From Nocardiopsis dassonvillei_B (GTDB taxonomy: Bacteria > Actinomycetota > Actinomycetes > Streptosporangiales > Streptosporangiaceae), in contig NZ_OZ186815.1 of NCBI RefSeq assembly GCF_964273065.1, positions 2,170,001 to 2,234,000 of the forward strand: a stretch of DNA of 64,000 bases, written 5' to 3'. This document shows positions 23,768-33,069 of this stretch, one piece after another (the stretch's first letter is position 1; every line of letters begins with the position of its first letter). The notes beneath the pieces are model-generated. The model saw only the letters and a list, made by a program, of their open reading frames with translations, did not search any database and was not told the DNA's origin. Position numbers and translations under genes: made by a program.

Positions 23768-24499
23768 CTACCTCCCGTCCTCCCGGGCGGCGGCGAGGGC
23801 GTCGTCGACGGCGGTCTCGTAGCGGCCCAGGAAGGTGGGGTCGGGCCGGAGGAGCACGGTGCCCAGGGCGGCCACCGCGGCGGGGACCTCACGCGCCCAG
23901 CCGTACGCGGTGGCCGTGGCCCGCTCCCCCGCCGCCGCGTCGGCGACGCCGACCGCGTCGATCCCCGCCGCCCGGCACAGGCGCACCGCCCGGGGCAGGT
24001 GGAAGTCCTGGGTGACCACGGTCGCCTCGGTCACCCCGAACACCTCGCGGGCGCGCACGCACGACTCCCAGGTGGAGAACCCCGCGTAGTCGCCCACGAC
24101 CCGGTCGGCCGGGACCCCGGCGGCCACGAGGTGGTCGCGCATGGTGTCGGTCTCGTTGTAGTGCTCCACACTGTTGTCGCCGGTCACCAGCAGCACCTCG
24201 ACCCTGCCCGAGAAGTACAGCTCGGCGGCCAGCTCCAGCCGCCGGGCCAGCAGCCGGGTGGGCAGGCCGTCCTCGCGCACCCCGGCGCCCAGGACCAGGG
24301 CGACCGGGCGCCCGGGCACCTCGGCGGCGGTGCCGTGGCGGTGCTCCGCGGTGCCGGCGACCACCCACGCGAACGGGGCGAACGCCGCCGCCAGGGCGAG
24401 CACGGACAGCAGGAGCAGCAGGCGTCCGCGGCGGCGCCGGGGGCGCTCCGGGGCGGTTCCGTCGGAGGTCTGCGCGGAGGCTTCTTCGGAGGTCGTCAC
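23768..24499 (-). CDS. SanA/YdcF-like DUF218 membrane protein (1)
   Basis: A 243-residue DUF218 protein: cytoplasmic Arg-rich N terminus, one transmembrane helix (about 27-48), then an extracellular DUF218 domain (ALVLGAGVREDGLPTRLLARRL; VLLVTGDNSVEHYNETDTM; VVTQDFHLPRAVRLCRAAGID). SanA-like proteins influence envelope integrity and vancomycin tolerance in enterobacteria; their chemistry is unknown. It is convergent with murQ, one base apart. A second member lies at 27730-28386. Confidence 0.85.
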   Translation of the reverse strand: MTTSEEASAQTSDGTAPERPRRRRGRLLLLLSVLALAAAFAPFAWVVAGTAEHRHGTAAEVPGRPVALVLGAGVREDGLPTRLLARRLELAAELYFSGRVEVLLVTGDNSVEHYNETDTMRDHLVAAGVPADRVVGDYAGFSTWESCVRAREVFGVTEATVVTQDFHLPRAVRLCRAAGIDAVGVADAAAGERATATAYGWAREVPAAVAALGTVLLRPDPTFLGRYETAVDDALAAAREDGR

Positions 24500-24596
24500 A
24501 CCCGGGGAGACGACCGGGGGCGCCCCCGGGTTCCGCCCGGCGGGCGTCGGCCGTCACCGGTGTGCGCTCGGTGGCGGGCGTCACTAGGGTCATCCC

Positions 24597-26165
24597 ATGT
24601 CTTCACACCCCGAGAACCCGGAACTCCCCGCACGGCTGCGCGCCCTGGCCGACCTCATGCCCGGGGCCATGCGCGAGGGCGCGGGCATGCACGAGTACGA
24701 CGGCCGGATCGCCGACCTCTCCCCCGAGGGCGTCGCGGCCTCCCTGGCGGCGCTGGGCGGCGACCCGCTGGAGGACCCCCACGACGAGGCGCACCTGGCC
24801 GCGTTCGAGGCCGACGCCCGGTACGCGCTGGGCGAGGCCCTGCTGCACCGCTCCAACCCGCTGTACCACCTGGGCGAGCTCGACGTCTCCAACTACGACC
24901 GGGACTACGCGCCCGGGGCCGAGCGGCGGGCCGCCCGCGACGCCCACCTGGCGCAGTGGCCGCGCGGGGTGGACAACGCGGTCGCCGCCCTGGACCGGGT
25001 TCCCGCACCGGTGGCGCGCTCCCTGGTCGGCGCCGTCCGGGGGCTGGCCGAGGGGCTGCCCGGGGACGTACCCGCCGAACTGCGCGCGACCGCGCTGGCC
25101 GCGCACGCCCGCCTGGTCGCCCACGTGGAGCGGGCCGCGGAGGAGGGGCCCGAGGACGCGTCCCTGGGCGCCGAGGGGCTGGCCCGCCTCATGGGGACCG
25201 GGGAGGCCCTGGCGGTCGACCCGGAGGAGCTGGCCGGACGGGCGCGGGAGGAGCGCGACCGGCTGCGCGCGCGGCTGGCCGAGGCGGTCGGCCGGATCGC
25301 CCCCGGCGAGGAGGCCATGGCGGCGGTCCGGAAGCTGACCGCGCGGGGCCCCGACGGCGCGGGGGTGCTCGACGCCGCCCGCCGGTGGACGGAGCTGGCC
25401 CTGGAGTTCACCGCCGAGCGCGGCCTGGTCCCCTACGGCGACGGCGAGTGCCGGGTGGACCTGTCCCCTCCCGCCCACCGCTGGGCCACGGCGATGATGT
25501 CCTGGTCCGGCCCCTGGGAGGCGGACACCCCGTCGTTCTACTACATCACCCCGCCCGACGACGCCTGGGACGAGGCGGAGACCGCCGAATGGCTGGAGAT
25601 GTTCAGCGACACCACGCTGCCCGCGGTGAGCGTGCACGAGGTGGCCCCCGGCCACTTCTCGCACGGGCGGGCGCTGCGGCGGGCGCCGGGCCCGGTGCGG
25701 CGGGCGCTGCACTCGATGGCGTTCGCCGAGGGGTGGGCGCACTACGCCGAGGAGATGATGCTGGAGGAGGGGTTCGGGGCCTACGCCGCCGAGCGCTCCG
25801 GCGTGCGCGGGTGGACCGCCGACCACTACGAGGTCGGGGTGTGGGTGGAGGCCCTCATCCGGGTGACACGGCTGTCGGTGGCCATCGGCATGCACACCGG
25901 GGCCATGACGGTGGAGGAGGCGGCGGCACTGTTCTCCGAGGACACCCCGCTCCAGGGCCCGGCGGCGCTGTCGGAGGCCCGGCGGGCCACGTTCGACCCC
26001 ACCTACGGCCGGTACACGTGGGGCAAGCTGGAGATCCTGCGGCTGCGTGAGCGGGCGCGCGGGCAGTGGGGCGCGGAGTTCTCCCTCAGCCGGTTCCACG
26101 GGGCACTGCTGGACCTGGGCTCCCCTCCGCTGGGGCTGATCGGCACCGCCCTCGAACGCGGTTGA
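24597..26165 (+). CDS. DUF885 metalloprotease-like protein
   Basis: A 522-residue DUF885 protein. The C-terminal half has HEVAPGH (His 347, Glu 348, His 353) and EGWAHYAEEM (Glu 378), an arrangement reminiscent of HExxH-type zinc peptidases with a downstream Glu, as noted for this family. The N-terminal half is helical and Ala-rich. There is no signal peptide, so it is cytoplasmic. It is transcribed alone between two minus-strand genes. A carboxypeptidase-like activity is plausible but unproven. Confidence 0.8.
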   Translation: MSSHPENPELPARLRALADLMPGAMREGAGMHEYDGRIADLSPEGVAASLAALGGDPLEDPHDEAHLAAFEADARYALGEALLHRSNPLYHLGELDVSNYDRDYAPGAERRAARDAHLAQWPRGVDNAVAALDRVPAPVARSLVGAVRGLAEGLPGDVPAELRATALAAHARLVAHVERAAEEGPEDASLGAEGLARLMGTGEALAVDPEELAGRAREERDRLRARLAEAVGRIAPGEEAMAAVRKLTARGPDGAGVLDAARRWTELALEFTAERGLVPYGDGECRVDLSPPAHRWATAMMSWSGPWEADTPSFYYITPPDDAWDEAETAEWLEMFSDTTLPAVSVHEVAPGHFSHGRALRRAPGPVRRALHSMAFAEGWAHYAEEMMLEEGFGAYAAERSGVRGWTADHYEVGVWVEALIRVTRLSVAIGMHTGAMTVEEAAALFSEDTPLQGPAALSEARRATFDPTYGRYTWGKLEILRLRERARGQWGAEFSLSRFHGALLDLGSPPLGLIGTALERG

Positions 26166-26206
26166 GCCCTGTTCCCCGGGCACGGCCCCGGCCCGGAAGG
26201 GGGACC

Positions 26207-26246
26207 GCCCGGTGCGGCGGAGCGCAGGCACTCCACCGCACCGGGC
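26207..26246. terminator. Bidirectional hairpin between convergent genes
   Basis: GCCCGGTGCGG pairs with CCGCACCGGGC, with GGAG/CTCC pairing continuing inside. It lies between the DUF885 gene and the convergent gene ending at 26283. Confidence 0.75.
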
Positions 26247-26282
26247 CCCGGGGACGGGGGTGACGCGGTCCGGCGGGCGGGG

Positions 26283-27710
26283 TCAGCGGCCGCCGCCGAA
26301 CAGGCGGCCGAGGAACCCGCCCTGGGCCTGCTCGGGGCGGGCGGCGGGCTCCGGAGCCGGGGCGGGCTCGGGCTCGGCCTCCACGCCCACGGAGGCGCGG
26401 AACTCCTCGGCGTCCTCCGGCAGCCCCCAGGCCGCCAGGACCTCCCGGAACCCGGAGTCCTCCCAGGCCTGGGCGGGCAGCTCCGCGATCGCCCACAGGA
26501 CCTTGAGGGTCTCCTCGTCGTAGTCGGCGTTGAGGTGCTCCTCGACGGTGAAGCCCTGGGTTCGCGGCCCCAGGACCAGTTCCAGCCCCGCCGCGGTGAC
26601 CAGGGCCCGGGAGTCCTCCTCGCCCTTGATCAGCCCGGGCAGGATGTCCAGGCGCAGCCGGCGGGCGCGGTCCCCGGCCCGGCCCAGCGCCAGGAAGCCC
26701 AGGACCTGGGGCGAGCGCTCGCCGCAGTGCGGCCACGACTCGTTGAACAGGCCCTCGTAGCCGCTGGTGGTACCGCCACCGCGGCCGATCCGGCGCAGCG
26801 CTTCGCGCGGGGTGTTGCGGCCGTGGATCATCACCAGCGCCACCGAGGCGGCGAAGGAGTTGTACAGGTTGCCCCCGGCCATCTGGTGGGTGAGGGCGAC
26901 GGTGAGGTCGATGTCGTCCGGCCCGGCCAGCGCGCCGAGGGCGAACAGCTCCGCGGGCAGCGGCTCGGATCCTCCGACCAGGGCCTGGTCCATCATGTCG
27001 CGCAGGCTGGCGGGGGCCTGGCGGGTGGGGCGCAGGTCCTTGGCGAGCAGTATCTCGGAGGCGCCGGTGATGCCCGCGACGATCCGCTCGGCGTCGGGGG
27101 TGAGGAAGGCCAGCAGGTAGGAGACCCACTCGCCCGCCCGGTCCAGGCCGCCGCGGTTGCCCGGGCCCTTGAGGAGCTCCAGGAGGTCGGGGACGCGGGC
27201 GCGGATCGCCTCGAAGGTGTCGAGCTCGGCCTGGAGGACGGCGGCGCCGCCGGGCAGCTCCAGCACCGCGAGGCGGTTGCCCATCCGGCGGCGCTGCTGC
27301 TCGTCGGGGGCCTCCTCCACCCAGGACCGGTACTGCGCGAGGGCCTTCTCGGTGTCGGTGGAGGTGATCCAGGCCACCTCGTCGCGCCACTGGTCGAGGT
27401 CGCGGGGCTCGGGGAACAGGTCCTCGGCGTGCGCGGAGACCAGTTCCAGCAGCAGGCTCAGGGGGCGCCAGCGGTCGGTGGCGGGGGTCTGCGCGGAGCA
27501 GGCCGCGTCGACGAGGAAGTCCACCGCCCGGGGGGCCGCCGTGTGGCCGGGGGCCGGGAACCCGATGATGTCGTGCAGCTCGGAGAGGGCGGTGTCGCTC
27601 CGGGTGACCTCCGCCAGCAGGGAGGCGATGCGTTCGCCGCCCTCGGGGGCGAGGGCCGCCCAGTCCACGCTCGCGGGGTCGTCGTGTGCGTCGTTCGGGG
27701 TCGCGTTCAT
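26283..27710 (-). CDS. Uncharacterised helical-repeat-like protein
   Basis: A 475-residue soluble protein from ATG 27710 that I cannot assign to a named family. The middle is a run of predicted helices with alternating hydrophobic patches (for example RWRPLSLLLELVSAHAEDLF and SWPHCGERSPQVLGFLALGR), reminiscent of HEAT-like repeats. The last 50 residues are a Pro/Glu/Ala linker ending in GGFLGRLFGGGR, an amphipathic tail that could dock to a membrane or partner. It overlaps no neighbour; the SanA-like gene lies 19 bp upstream on the same strand. Confidence 0.7.
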   Translation of the reverse strand: MNATPNDAHDDPASVDWAALAPEGGERIASLLAEVTRSDTALSELHDIIGFPAPGHTAAPRAVDFLVDAACSAQTPATDRWRPLSLLLELVSAHAEDLFPEPRDLDQWRDEVAWITSTDTEKALAQYRSWVEEAPDEQQRRRMGNRLAVLELPGGAAVLQAELDTFEAIRARVPDLLELLKGPGNRGGLDRAGEWVSYLLAFLTPDAERIVAGITGASEILLAKDLRPTRQAPASLRDMMDQALVGGSEPLPAELFALGALAGPDDIDLTVALTHQMAGGNLYNSFAASVALVMIHGRNTPREALRRIGRGGGTTSGYEGLFNESWPHCGERSPQVLGFLALGRAGDRARRLRLDILPGLIKGEEDSRALVTAAGLELVLGPRTQGFTVEEHLNADYDEETLKVLWAIAELPAQAWEDSGFREVLAAWGLPEDAEEFRASVGVEAEPEPAPAPEPAARPEQAQGGFLGRLFGGGR

Positions 27711-27729
27711 GCCACCAGTATCGCGGCGG

Positions 27730-28386
27730 TCAGGGTCCGGTCCGGGCGGGGGCGGGCCGCAGGAGGGCGTCGCGCAGGGCCTTGACCGCGGCCCCGGCCT
27801 CGCGCGCGTACCCGATGACGGTGGAGCGGCGGCGGGCGCCCATGCTGGGGTCGCCCACACCCACGGCGTCGATCCCGGCCGCCCGGGCCAGGGCGACGGT
27901 CCTGGGCAGGTGGAAGGACTGGGTGACCATGGTGGCCGCGCGGACCCCGAACAGGTCGCGGACCCGCACGCAGGTGTCCCATGTGCGGTAGCCGTGGGGG
28001 TCCGCGTCGATGCGGTCCGCGGGCACGCCGCGGGCGACGAGGTAGGCGGCCATGGTGTCGGTCTCGCGGCGCGACACCTCGCGGTTGTCGCCCGAGACGA
28101 TGACGCGCTCCACCCGGCCGTCGAGGTACAGGCGCACGGCCAGGTCCAGGCGGCGGGCGAGCAGTGGCGAGGGGCCCTCGGCCCAGGCGGCCGCGCCCAG
28201 GACGACGGCGACCGGCCGGTGCGGGACGGTCCGTGGTGTCCGCAGGCGCCCGGCGGAGGCCGCCGCCAACCAGAGGTAGGGGCTCAGCGCCGCCGCGCAC
28301 ACCCCGGCCGCCACGATCCACACCGCCACCGCTGCCCCCGTCCGTTCAGGCGCCCCGGCACGGGGCGCACCCCATGATCGCAGCAC
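27730..28386 (-). CDS. SanA/YdcF-like DUF218 membrane protein (2)
   Basis: A 218-residue DUF218 protein starting at GTG 28386 (GAGGA six bases upstream). After a short basic N terminus there is one transmembrane helix (AVWIVAAGVCAAALSPYLWL) and the DUF218 domain (VAVVLGAAAWAEGPSPLLARRL; VIVSGDNREVSRRETDTM; MVTQSFHLPRTVALARAAGID). It is clearly related to the protein at 23768-24499, with the same ETDTM and HLPR landmarks. It lies in a minus-strand run with the DUF1707 gene upstream and the helical-repeat gene downstream. Confidence 0.82.
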   Translation of the reverse strand: MLRSWGAPRAGAPERTGAAVAVWIVAAGVCAAALSPYLWLAAASAGRLRTPRTVPHRPVAVVLGAAAWAEGPSPLLARRLDLAVRLYLDGRVERVIVSGDNREVSRRETDTMAAYLVARGVPADRIDADPHGYRTWDTCVRVRDLFGVRAATMVTQSFHLPRTVALARAAGIDAVGVGDPSMGARRRSTVIGYAREAGAAVKALRDALLRPAPARTGP

Positions 28387-28418
28387 GCGGGTCCTCCCGG
28401 TCCCGGGGGGCGGGACGG

Positions 28419-29045
28419 TCAGCCGCCGAAGAGCGCGGACCAGGAGAAGGGGCGGCGGTGCGCCACCTGGAGGGTGCCGCCGTGGCAGGTTCCGGTGATG
28501 GCGAAGTGCGGCGCGGGCGGCCTGGGGATCGCGTCGGCGTCGACCTTCAGGCTGCCCATCCAGGAGGTGTCGACGTCGACCTCGGCGGTGGCCCGCTCGG
28601 GGAGGACGACCTCGGCGCCGCCCCAGGAGACCTCCAGGTGGACCTCGATGCGGTCGTGGGGCATGTCGGCCTCGCGGAAGTCGAGCCGGGTGGCCCCGTA
28701 CTTGTTGCGGACCTCGATACGGCGGGGCACCTGCCAGCGGCCCTTGCGGACGACGTTGGCGCCGTCGGAGCGGATGATCATGACGTCCTCGGGGTGGACG
28801 CGGTCGGTCGGCCGGTTGTCGGCGACCATGGGGATGGGGCCGGTGGGGGCGCCGGGCGAGCCGGGCAGGTCGGCGGTGATGGGCTCCAGGTCGGCGTAGG
28901 TCTTGGCCTGGAAAGCGGCCTCCAGCCGCTCGTCGAGTTCGTCGAGGCTGATGCGCCCCTCGGCCGCGGCGTCCCTGAGCACCTCGGCCACCTGGTGGCG
29001 CTCGGCGTCGGAGACCCGCAGGCGACCTCTGTCCTCGGAGACCAC
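28419..29045 (-). CDS. DUF1707 domain protein
   Basis: A cytoplasmic protein with an N-terminal DUF1707 domain (LRVSDAERHQVAEVLRDAAAEGRISLDELDERLEAAFQAKTYADLEPITADLP) and a C-terminal beta-rich domain resembling the cell-wall-active antibiotic response (YvqF/LiaF-like) repeat (RNKYGATRLDFRE...GGAEVVLP). No membrane helix is present. The start is uncertain: GTG 29045 gives the usual short leader before the domain, GTG 29084 adds 13 residues. Relatives are common next to envelope-stress genes in actinobacteria. Confidence 0.75.
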   Translation of the reverse strand: MVSEDRGRLRVSDAERHQVAEVLRDAAAEGRISLDELDERLEAAFQAKTYADLEPITADLPGSPGAPTGPIPMVADNRPTDRVHPEDVMIIRSDGANVVRKGRWQVPRRIEVRNKYGATRLDFREADMPHDRIEVHLEVSWGGAEVVLPERATAEVDVDTSWMGSLKVDADAIPRPPAPHFAITGTCHGGTLQVAHRRPFSWSALFGG

Positions 29046-29084
29046 GACCGCACCGTTCCCTTCCGTCGTCCTGGTGGTCACCAC

Positions 29085-29801
29085 GGTAGAGCACGGGCGC
29101 CGGGCCCGGGGAGGGCGTCCGCCTGCGGGGCCCGGGCGCGCAGGCGCCGGAGCGGCGGCGTGCGCCACCGGTCGGTCAGGACCCTGCCGGAGTAGGACGG
29201 ACCCCGGCAGAGTCCCGGACCGCACAGCCGGCACGCGGTCGTCTCCCCTGTGCGTTACACGATCTCGCGCCCGCGACGGCTCTGCACAGAGCGTGTCCGA
29301 AACCGGCCACTGCGTGAAATGTACTCGTAAGTCCCATACGTAACCGGCATGCCTTCACGCCCGTTTCCCTGCGGGCTTTTCGGTCCACCGGCCCCCATCG
29401 GCACATCCCGCACCCGTACTCCCAACCTCCCCGTTCGGATCAGGCATCATCGCCGTGCGTCACCGAATTTCGGACAGACGATAAATACCTTTGAGGACAT
29501 CAGCGGCCGCCACAGAAGCCCAGGTCAGCGGGAGCCCTCCCCCGAGGCCGGAGAGGAGCCTCCGGACGACTCGAACATGTCTTCGTAGAACCCCCTCCCA
29601 CCTGTACTGATGGACACTCCGAAAAACGCCGGGAACCTGACGGGAATCGACCTCGGAGCGGCGTTTGCCGGAATTCCGCCGCGAGCATGTTCATGAGTGA
29701 GAGGGAGCGCCGGCCCGGCCCCTCCGCCCCGAGACCGCCCCGCGCCGAACGCCTCGCACCCCGAGCCACCACCTGGTCGAAGACCGGAGGAGACCCACGA
29801 C
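29085..29801. other. Long intergenic region upstream of the helicase
   Basis: Over 700 bp without a convincing gene between the divergent DUF1707 and helicase genes. The stretch 29280-29500 is lower in GC than its surroundings; around 29462-29495 it reads ATTTCGGACAGACGATAAATACC, written here in two parts as ATTTCGGACAG and ACGATAAATACC, a possible promoter. Short frames here lack coding character and ribosome sites. A leader transcript or an unannotated RNA could lie here, but I see no recognisable fold. Confidence 0.35.
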
Positions 29802-31631
29802 GTGTCCGCCCTTGCGATCGCCCCGACCTTCCTCAGCGACTTCACCCGCCTCACGCCCGACGTCCAGCTCAGCACCCTGGCCGTGATGCGCGCCTACCAG
29901 GCCGGGGAACGGCCCGACCTGGAGTCCGTCCCGGACGCCGCCGACCCGCGGGTCCGGATCGTGGGCATCGACCCCGACTGGTCCGGCGTCGTCGTCCCGG
30001 CCGCGGCCGACGACGAGCCCGGCGACGGATCCGACGACACGCCCGACGAGCACCCGCGCACCCGCTACCGCCTGCTCACCGTGCTGCCGCGCGAGGAGGC
30101 GCTCCGCTTCGCCCGCCGCCTGCTCCCGGCGTCCCCGGAGATCCTCCCGCTCGGCCCCGGCGCCCCGGCCGACCCGCGCCCCAGCGGACCGCCCGAGCTC
30201 GCCGGCGCCCTGCGCGCGCCGTTCCGGCAGTGGCAGGTCACGCTCCACCCGGACCAGCACAGGATCACCGAGGCCCACTACAACGGCGCCGTGCAGATCA
30301 CCGGCGGCCCCGGCACCGGCAAGACCGTCATCGCCCTGCACCGGGCCGCCCGTCTGGCCGAGCGCGACGCCGCCGCGCACCCCGGGGACCACCGCGAGTC
30401 GGTCCTGCTGACCACCTACAACCGGGCCCTGGCCCAGTCCCTCTCCGACCGTCTGGACCAGCTGCTGCCCGACCCCGGGGTGCGCGCCCGGGTCCGGGTG
30501 GCGACCGTCGACGGCCTCGCCCGCTCCGTGGTGCAGGCCAACGGCGTCCCGCCGCGCCTCATCGGCAAGGACGACCTGGCCAGGCGCTGGCGCGCGGTCG
30601 CGCTGGCCGACGGGCTGCCCTTCTCCGGCCGCTTCCTGGTCGACGAGTGGGAGCAGGTCATCCTCGCCAAGGGGCTGGAGCTGCTGCCCGAGTACATCCG
30701 CTGCGAGCGCAGCGGCCGGGTGCAGCACCTGGCGCCCGAGCACCGGCGCCAGGTGTGGGAGACGGTCCGGCGCTACGTTGGCGCCATGCGGGTGGAGGGG
30801 CTGTGGTCCTACCCGCAGCTGGCCGCGGAGGCCGCCCGCGTGCTGGGCCGCGGCGGGCCGCTGTTCCGGCACGCGGTGGTCGACGAGGCGCAGGACCTGC
30901 ACCCGGCCCAGTGGCGGATGGTGCGCGCCGCCGTGCCCGAGGGCCCCGACGACCTGTTCATCGTCGGCGACCCGCACCAGCGGGTGTCCGACAACCGGGT
31001 GTCGCTGGCCTCGCTCGGCATCAACGTGCGCGGGCGCGGCCACCGGCTCCGGGTGAGCTACCGGGTCACCCAGGAGATCCTGGACTGGAGCATGCCGATC
31101 CTGGGGCGCCGGGCGGCGCTGGGCATGGACGACGACGCCGACACCCTGGCCGGGTACCGCTCGCTGCTGCGCGGGCCGGCCCCGGTGGTGCGCGGCTGCG
31201 CGGACCGGGCCGAGGAGCTCGCCGCCCTGGGCGACTGGGTGCGGGTGTGGCTGGAGGCCGGGGTCGACCCGGCCGAGATCGCGGTGGCCGGGCGCAACCA
31301 CTGGGTGGTGCGCGGGATCGCCAAGGAGTTGGCGGCACGCGGCGTGCCGACCGCTCCGCTGGAGGAGTCCGGCGGCCCGGGAGCGGTGCGCGTGGGCACG
31401 CTGCACCGGCTCAAGGGGCAGGAGTTCCGCTGCGTGGCCCTGGTGGGGGTCAGCGACCACCTGCTGCCGCCCAAGGCCGCCATCGAGGCCGCCGACGGCG
31501 ACCAGGTGGCCCTGGAGCACGCCTTCCAGCAGGAGCGGACGCTGCTGTTCACCGCCTGCACGCGGGCACGCGACGCCCTCTACGTGTCGCACGTGGGCAG
31601 GCCGAGCCGGCTGATCACCGAGGGCCGCTGA
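29802..31631 (+). CDS. UvrD/Rep-like superfamily 1 helicase
   Basis: A 609-residue SF1A helicase-like ATPase. Walker A GGPGTGKTV (residues 168-176), Walker B VVDEAQD, motif III-like DDLFIVGDPHQRV, and C-terminal motifs VGTLHRLKGQEFRCVALVG and ERTLLFTACTRARDALYV are all present. About 150 residues precede the ATPase core and show no known domain. The start GTG 29802 has AGGAG nine bases upstream. At this length it is shorter than UvrD, PcrA or AdnA/B and lacks a nuclease domain. Its role may be DNA repair or removal of DNA-bound proteins; it stands alone, so context does not help. Confidence 0.88.
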   Translation: MSALAIAPTFLSDFTRLTPDVQLSTLAVMRAYQAGERPDLESVPDAADPRVRIVGIDPDWSGVVVPAAADDEPGDGSDDTPDEHPRTRYRLLTVLPREEALRFARRLLPASPEILPLGPGAPADPRPSGPPELAGALRAPFRQWQVTLHPDQHRITEAHYNGAVQITGGPGTGKTVIALHRAARLAERDAAAHPGDHRESVLLTTYNRALAQSLSDRLDQLLPDPGVRARVRVATVDGLARSVVQANGVPPRLIGKDDLARRWRAVALADGLPFSGRFLVDEWEQVILAKGLELLPEYIRCERSGRVQHLAPEHRRQVWETVRRYVGAMRVEGLWSYPQLAAEAARVLGRGGPLFRHAVVDEAQDLHPAQWRMVRAAVPEGPDDLFIVGDPHQRVSDNRVSLASLGINVRGRGHRLRVSYRVTQEILDWSMPILGRRAALGMDDDADTLAGYRSLLRGPAPVVRGCADRAEELAALGDWVRVWLEAGVDPAEIAVAGRNHWVVRGIAKELAARGVPTAPLEESGGPGAVRVGTLHRLKGQEFRCVALVGVSDHLLPPKAAIEAADGDQVALEHAFQQERTLLFTACTRARDALYVSHVGRPSRLITEGR

Positions 31632-31651
31632 CCCCGACCGGGGAACGGCCA

Positions 31652-31680
31652 GGGGGCGCCGCGCGTCGCGCGGCGCCCCC
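31652..31680. terminator. Perfect 13-bp hairpin between convergent genes
   Basis: GGGGGCGCCGCGC/GCGCGGCGCCCCC with a 3-base loop, between the helicase stop and the DUF6114 gene stop. Confidence 0.85.
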
Positions 31681-31712
31681 GCCGTCGTGTCCGGGACGCG
31701 GTGTCCCGCCGG

Positions 31713-33065
31713 TCAGCCGCCGTAGCGGCCGTTCAGGTCGGTGATGTTCATCCTGTCGGTGCCCGCCATGGGGCTGGCGACGTCGACCTCGGTGACGAAC
31801 ATGTACGGGAGCAGCAGCGGCGGCGGGAAGTCCGGGGTGAAGGTGATCGGGAGGGGGATGCCGAAGATGTTGACCTTCATCCGGGTGACGTGCATGGTGA
31901 CGTCGCCGTCCAGGGTCATGGACGGCAGGCCCAGGCTCATCCTGGTCCCGTGCTCCTCGAACCACAGGTCCCCGTTGGTCACCTCGGCCCGGTCCATGGT
32001 GAGCCGGAGGTAGCGCCGGGGGCCGTCCGCGGTCGGGCACTCCACAACGCCGTCGTAGCGGGCGCCGCTCATAGTGAGGACGTCGGCGGTCAGTCCGGAG
32101 GTTCGGACCGAGCCGCGGAAGCAGTCGTAGCCCTCGTCCACGGCGACCTCGGGGAGTTCGTCGGTCTCCTGCGCGGCCTGGCAGGCCAGGACCGCCTCGA
32201 CGAACTCGTCCTCGCTCCGGGCCAGTGCTCCGTCGCCGGTGCGGAACTCGCAGTCGGCCGGGTCGGCCTCCGGTCCCTCCGCGCCCTCCTCTTCCTCCTG
32301 CTCCTCCTCCCCGTCGGGTTCCCGGTCCCCGCCGGGAGCGGGGTCGCCGCCGTCGGGGTCGCCGCCGGGGTCCCCGGGCGAGGGCGACGGGGACGGCGGG
32401 GGAGAGGGGGAGGGTGACGGGGAGGGGTCCTCGGCCGGCTGCTCCTGGCCCCCGCCGCCGGGGAACAGCCAGTCCCAGGGCCAGCCCAGGGCGGGTGCGG
32501 GGGCCGAGGCCAGGACGACCACCGACGCCAGGGGCAGGGCGAGGGCCGCCAGCGGGCGGGTGCCGCCCTCGGCTCCGTCGGCCGACGGCAGTTCGTCGGC
32601 GGATGCGCCGGGGGCCGGTCCGCCGTCCCCGGCGGGCTCCCCGGAGGCCCCCGCCCGTCGGCGCCCGCGCGGGCGCCGACGGGCCCTGGGACCCCACGCG
32701 AACACGAGCGACCCGCCGACGATACCGAGCAGCATGCCGATGACGAACCCGCCGAAGTTGGAGGTCACGAAGGTCACCAGGGCCAGCAGGACCCCGACCA
32801 CCCCGAAGAACGTGTGCTGGGCGGGCTGGAACCAGCTCAGCACACCGAGCACGATCATCAGCACCGCGATGAGGGTGCCGGAGACGCCGGCGATGCCCGC
32901 GTAGATGATGAGGTCGATCGGAAGGACGAGGGTCTGCGCGGCCGGGGCGACCAGCAGCTCGATTCCGGCCGCGACGAGGACGGCGCCGCCCCAGAACGGA
33001 CGGCTGCGCCGCCATTCGCGGAACCATCCCCATCCCGAGCGCAGGAGGGTCAGTGCACGGGTCAT
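31713..33065 (-). CDS. DUF6114 membrane protein
   Basis: A 450-residue protein with an N-terminal DUF6114 region of about four transmembrane helices (residues 24-125), an Arg-rich then acidic linker, a further hydrophobic segment (about 172-190), a low-complexity Ser-Pro/Asp/Glu-rich spacer and a C-terminal soluble domain (from about 275) resembling a beta-rich lipid-binding-like fold with CEFR, CFRG and VECPTA cysteines. It ends LNGRYGG. The gene follows the DUF6230 gene by 4 bp; the two families travel together in streptomycetes and relatives. Function is unknown, but the pair is exported and membrane-associated and probably acts together. Confidence 0.8.
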   Translation of the reverse strand: MTRALTLLRSGWGWFREWRRSRPFWGGAVLVAAGIELLVAPAAQTLVLPIDLIIYAGIAGVSGTLIAVLMIVLGVLSWFQPAQHTFFGVVGVLLALVTFVTSNFGGFVIGMLLGIVGGSLVFAWGPRARRRPRGRRRAGASGEPAGDGGPAPGASADELPSADGAEGGTRPLAALALPLASVVVLASAPAPALGWPWDWLFPGGGGQEQPAEDPSPSPSPSPPPSPSPSPGDPGGDPDGGDPAPGGDREPDGEEEQEEEEGAEGPEADPADCEFRTGDGALARSEDEFVEAVLACQAAQETDELPEVAVDEGYDCFRGSVRTSGLTADVLTMSGARYDGVVECPTADGPRRYLRLTMDRAEVTNGDLWFEEHGTRMSLGLPSMTLDGDVTMHVTRMKVNIFGIPLPITFTPDFPPPLLLPYMFVTEVDVASPMAGTDRMNITDLNGRYGG

Positions 33066-33069
33066 GGGA

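Noticed and set aside
29349..29588. 79-residue plus-strand frame in the gap before the helicase
   Set aside because: No ribosome site, Pro/Arg-rich composition without coding bias, no domain.
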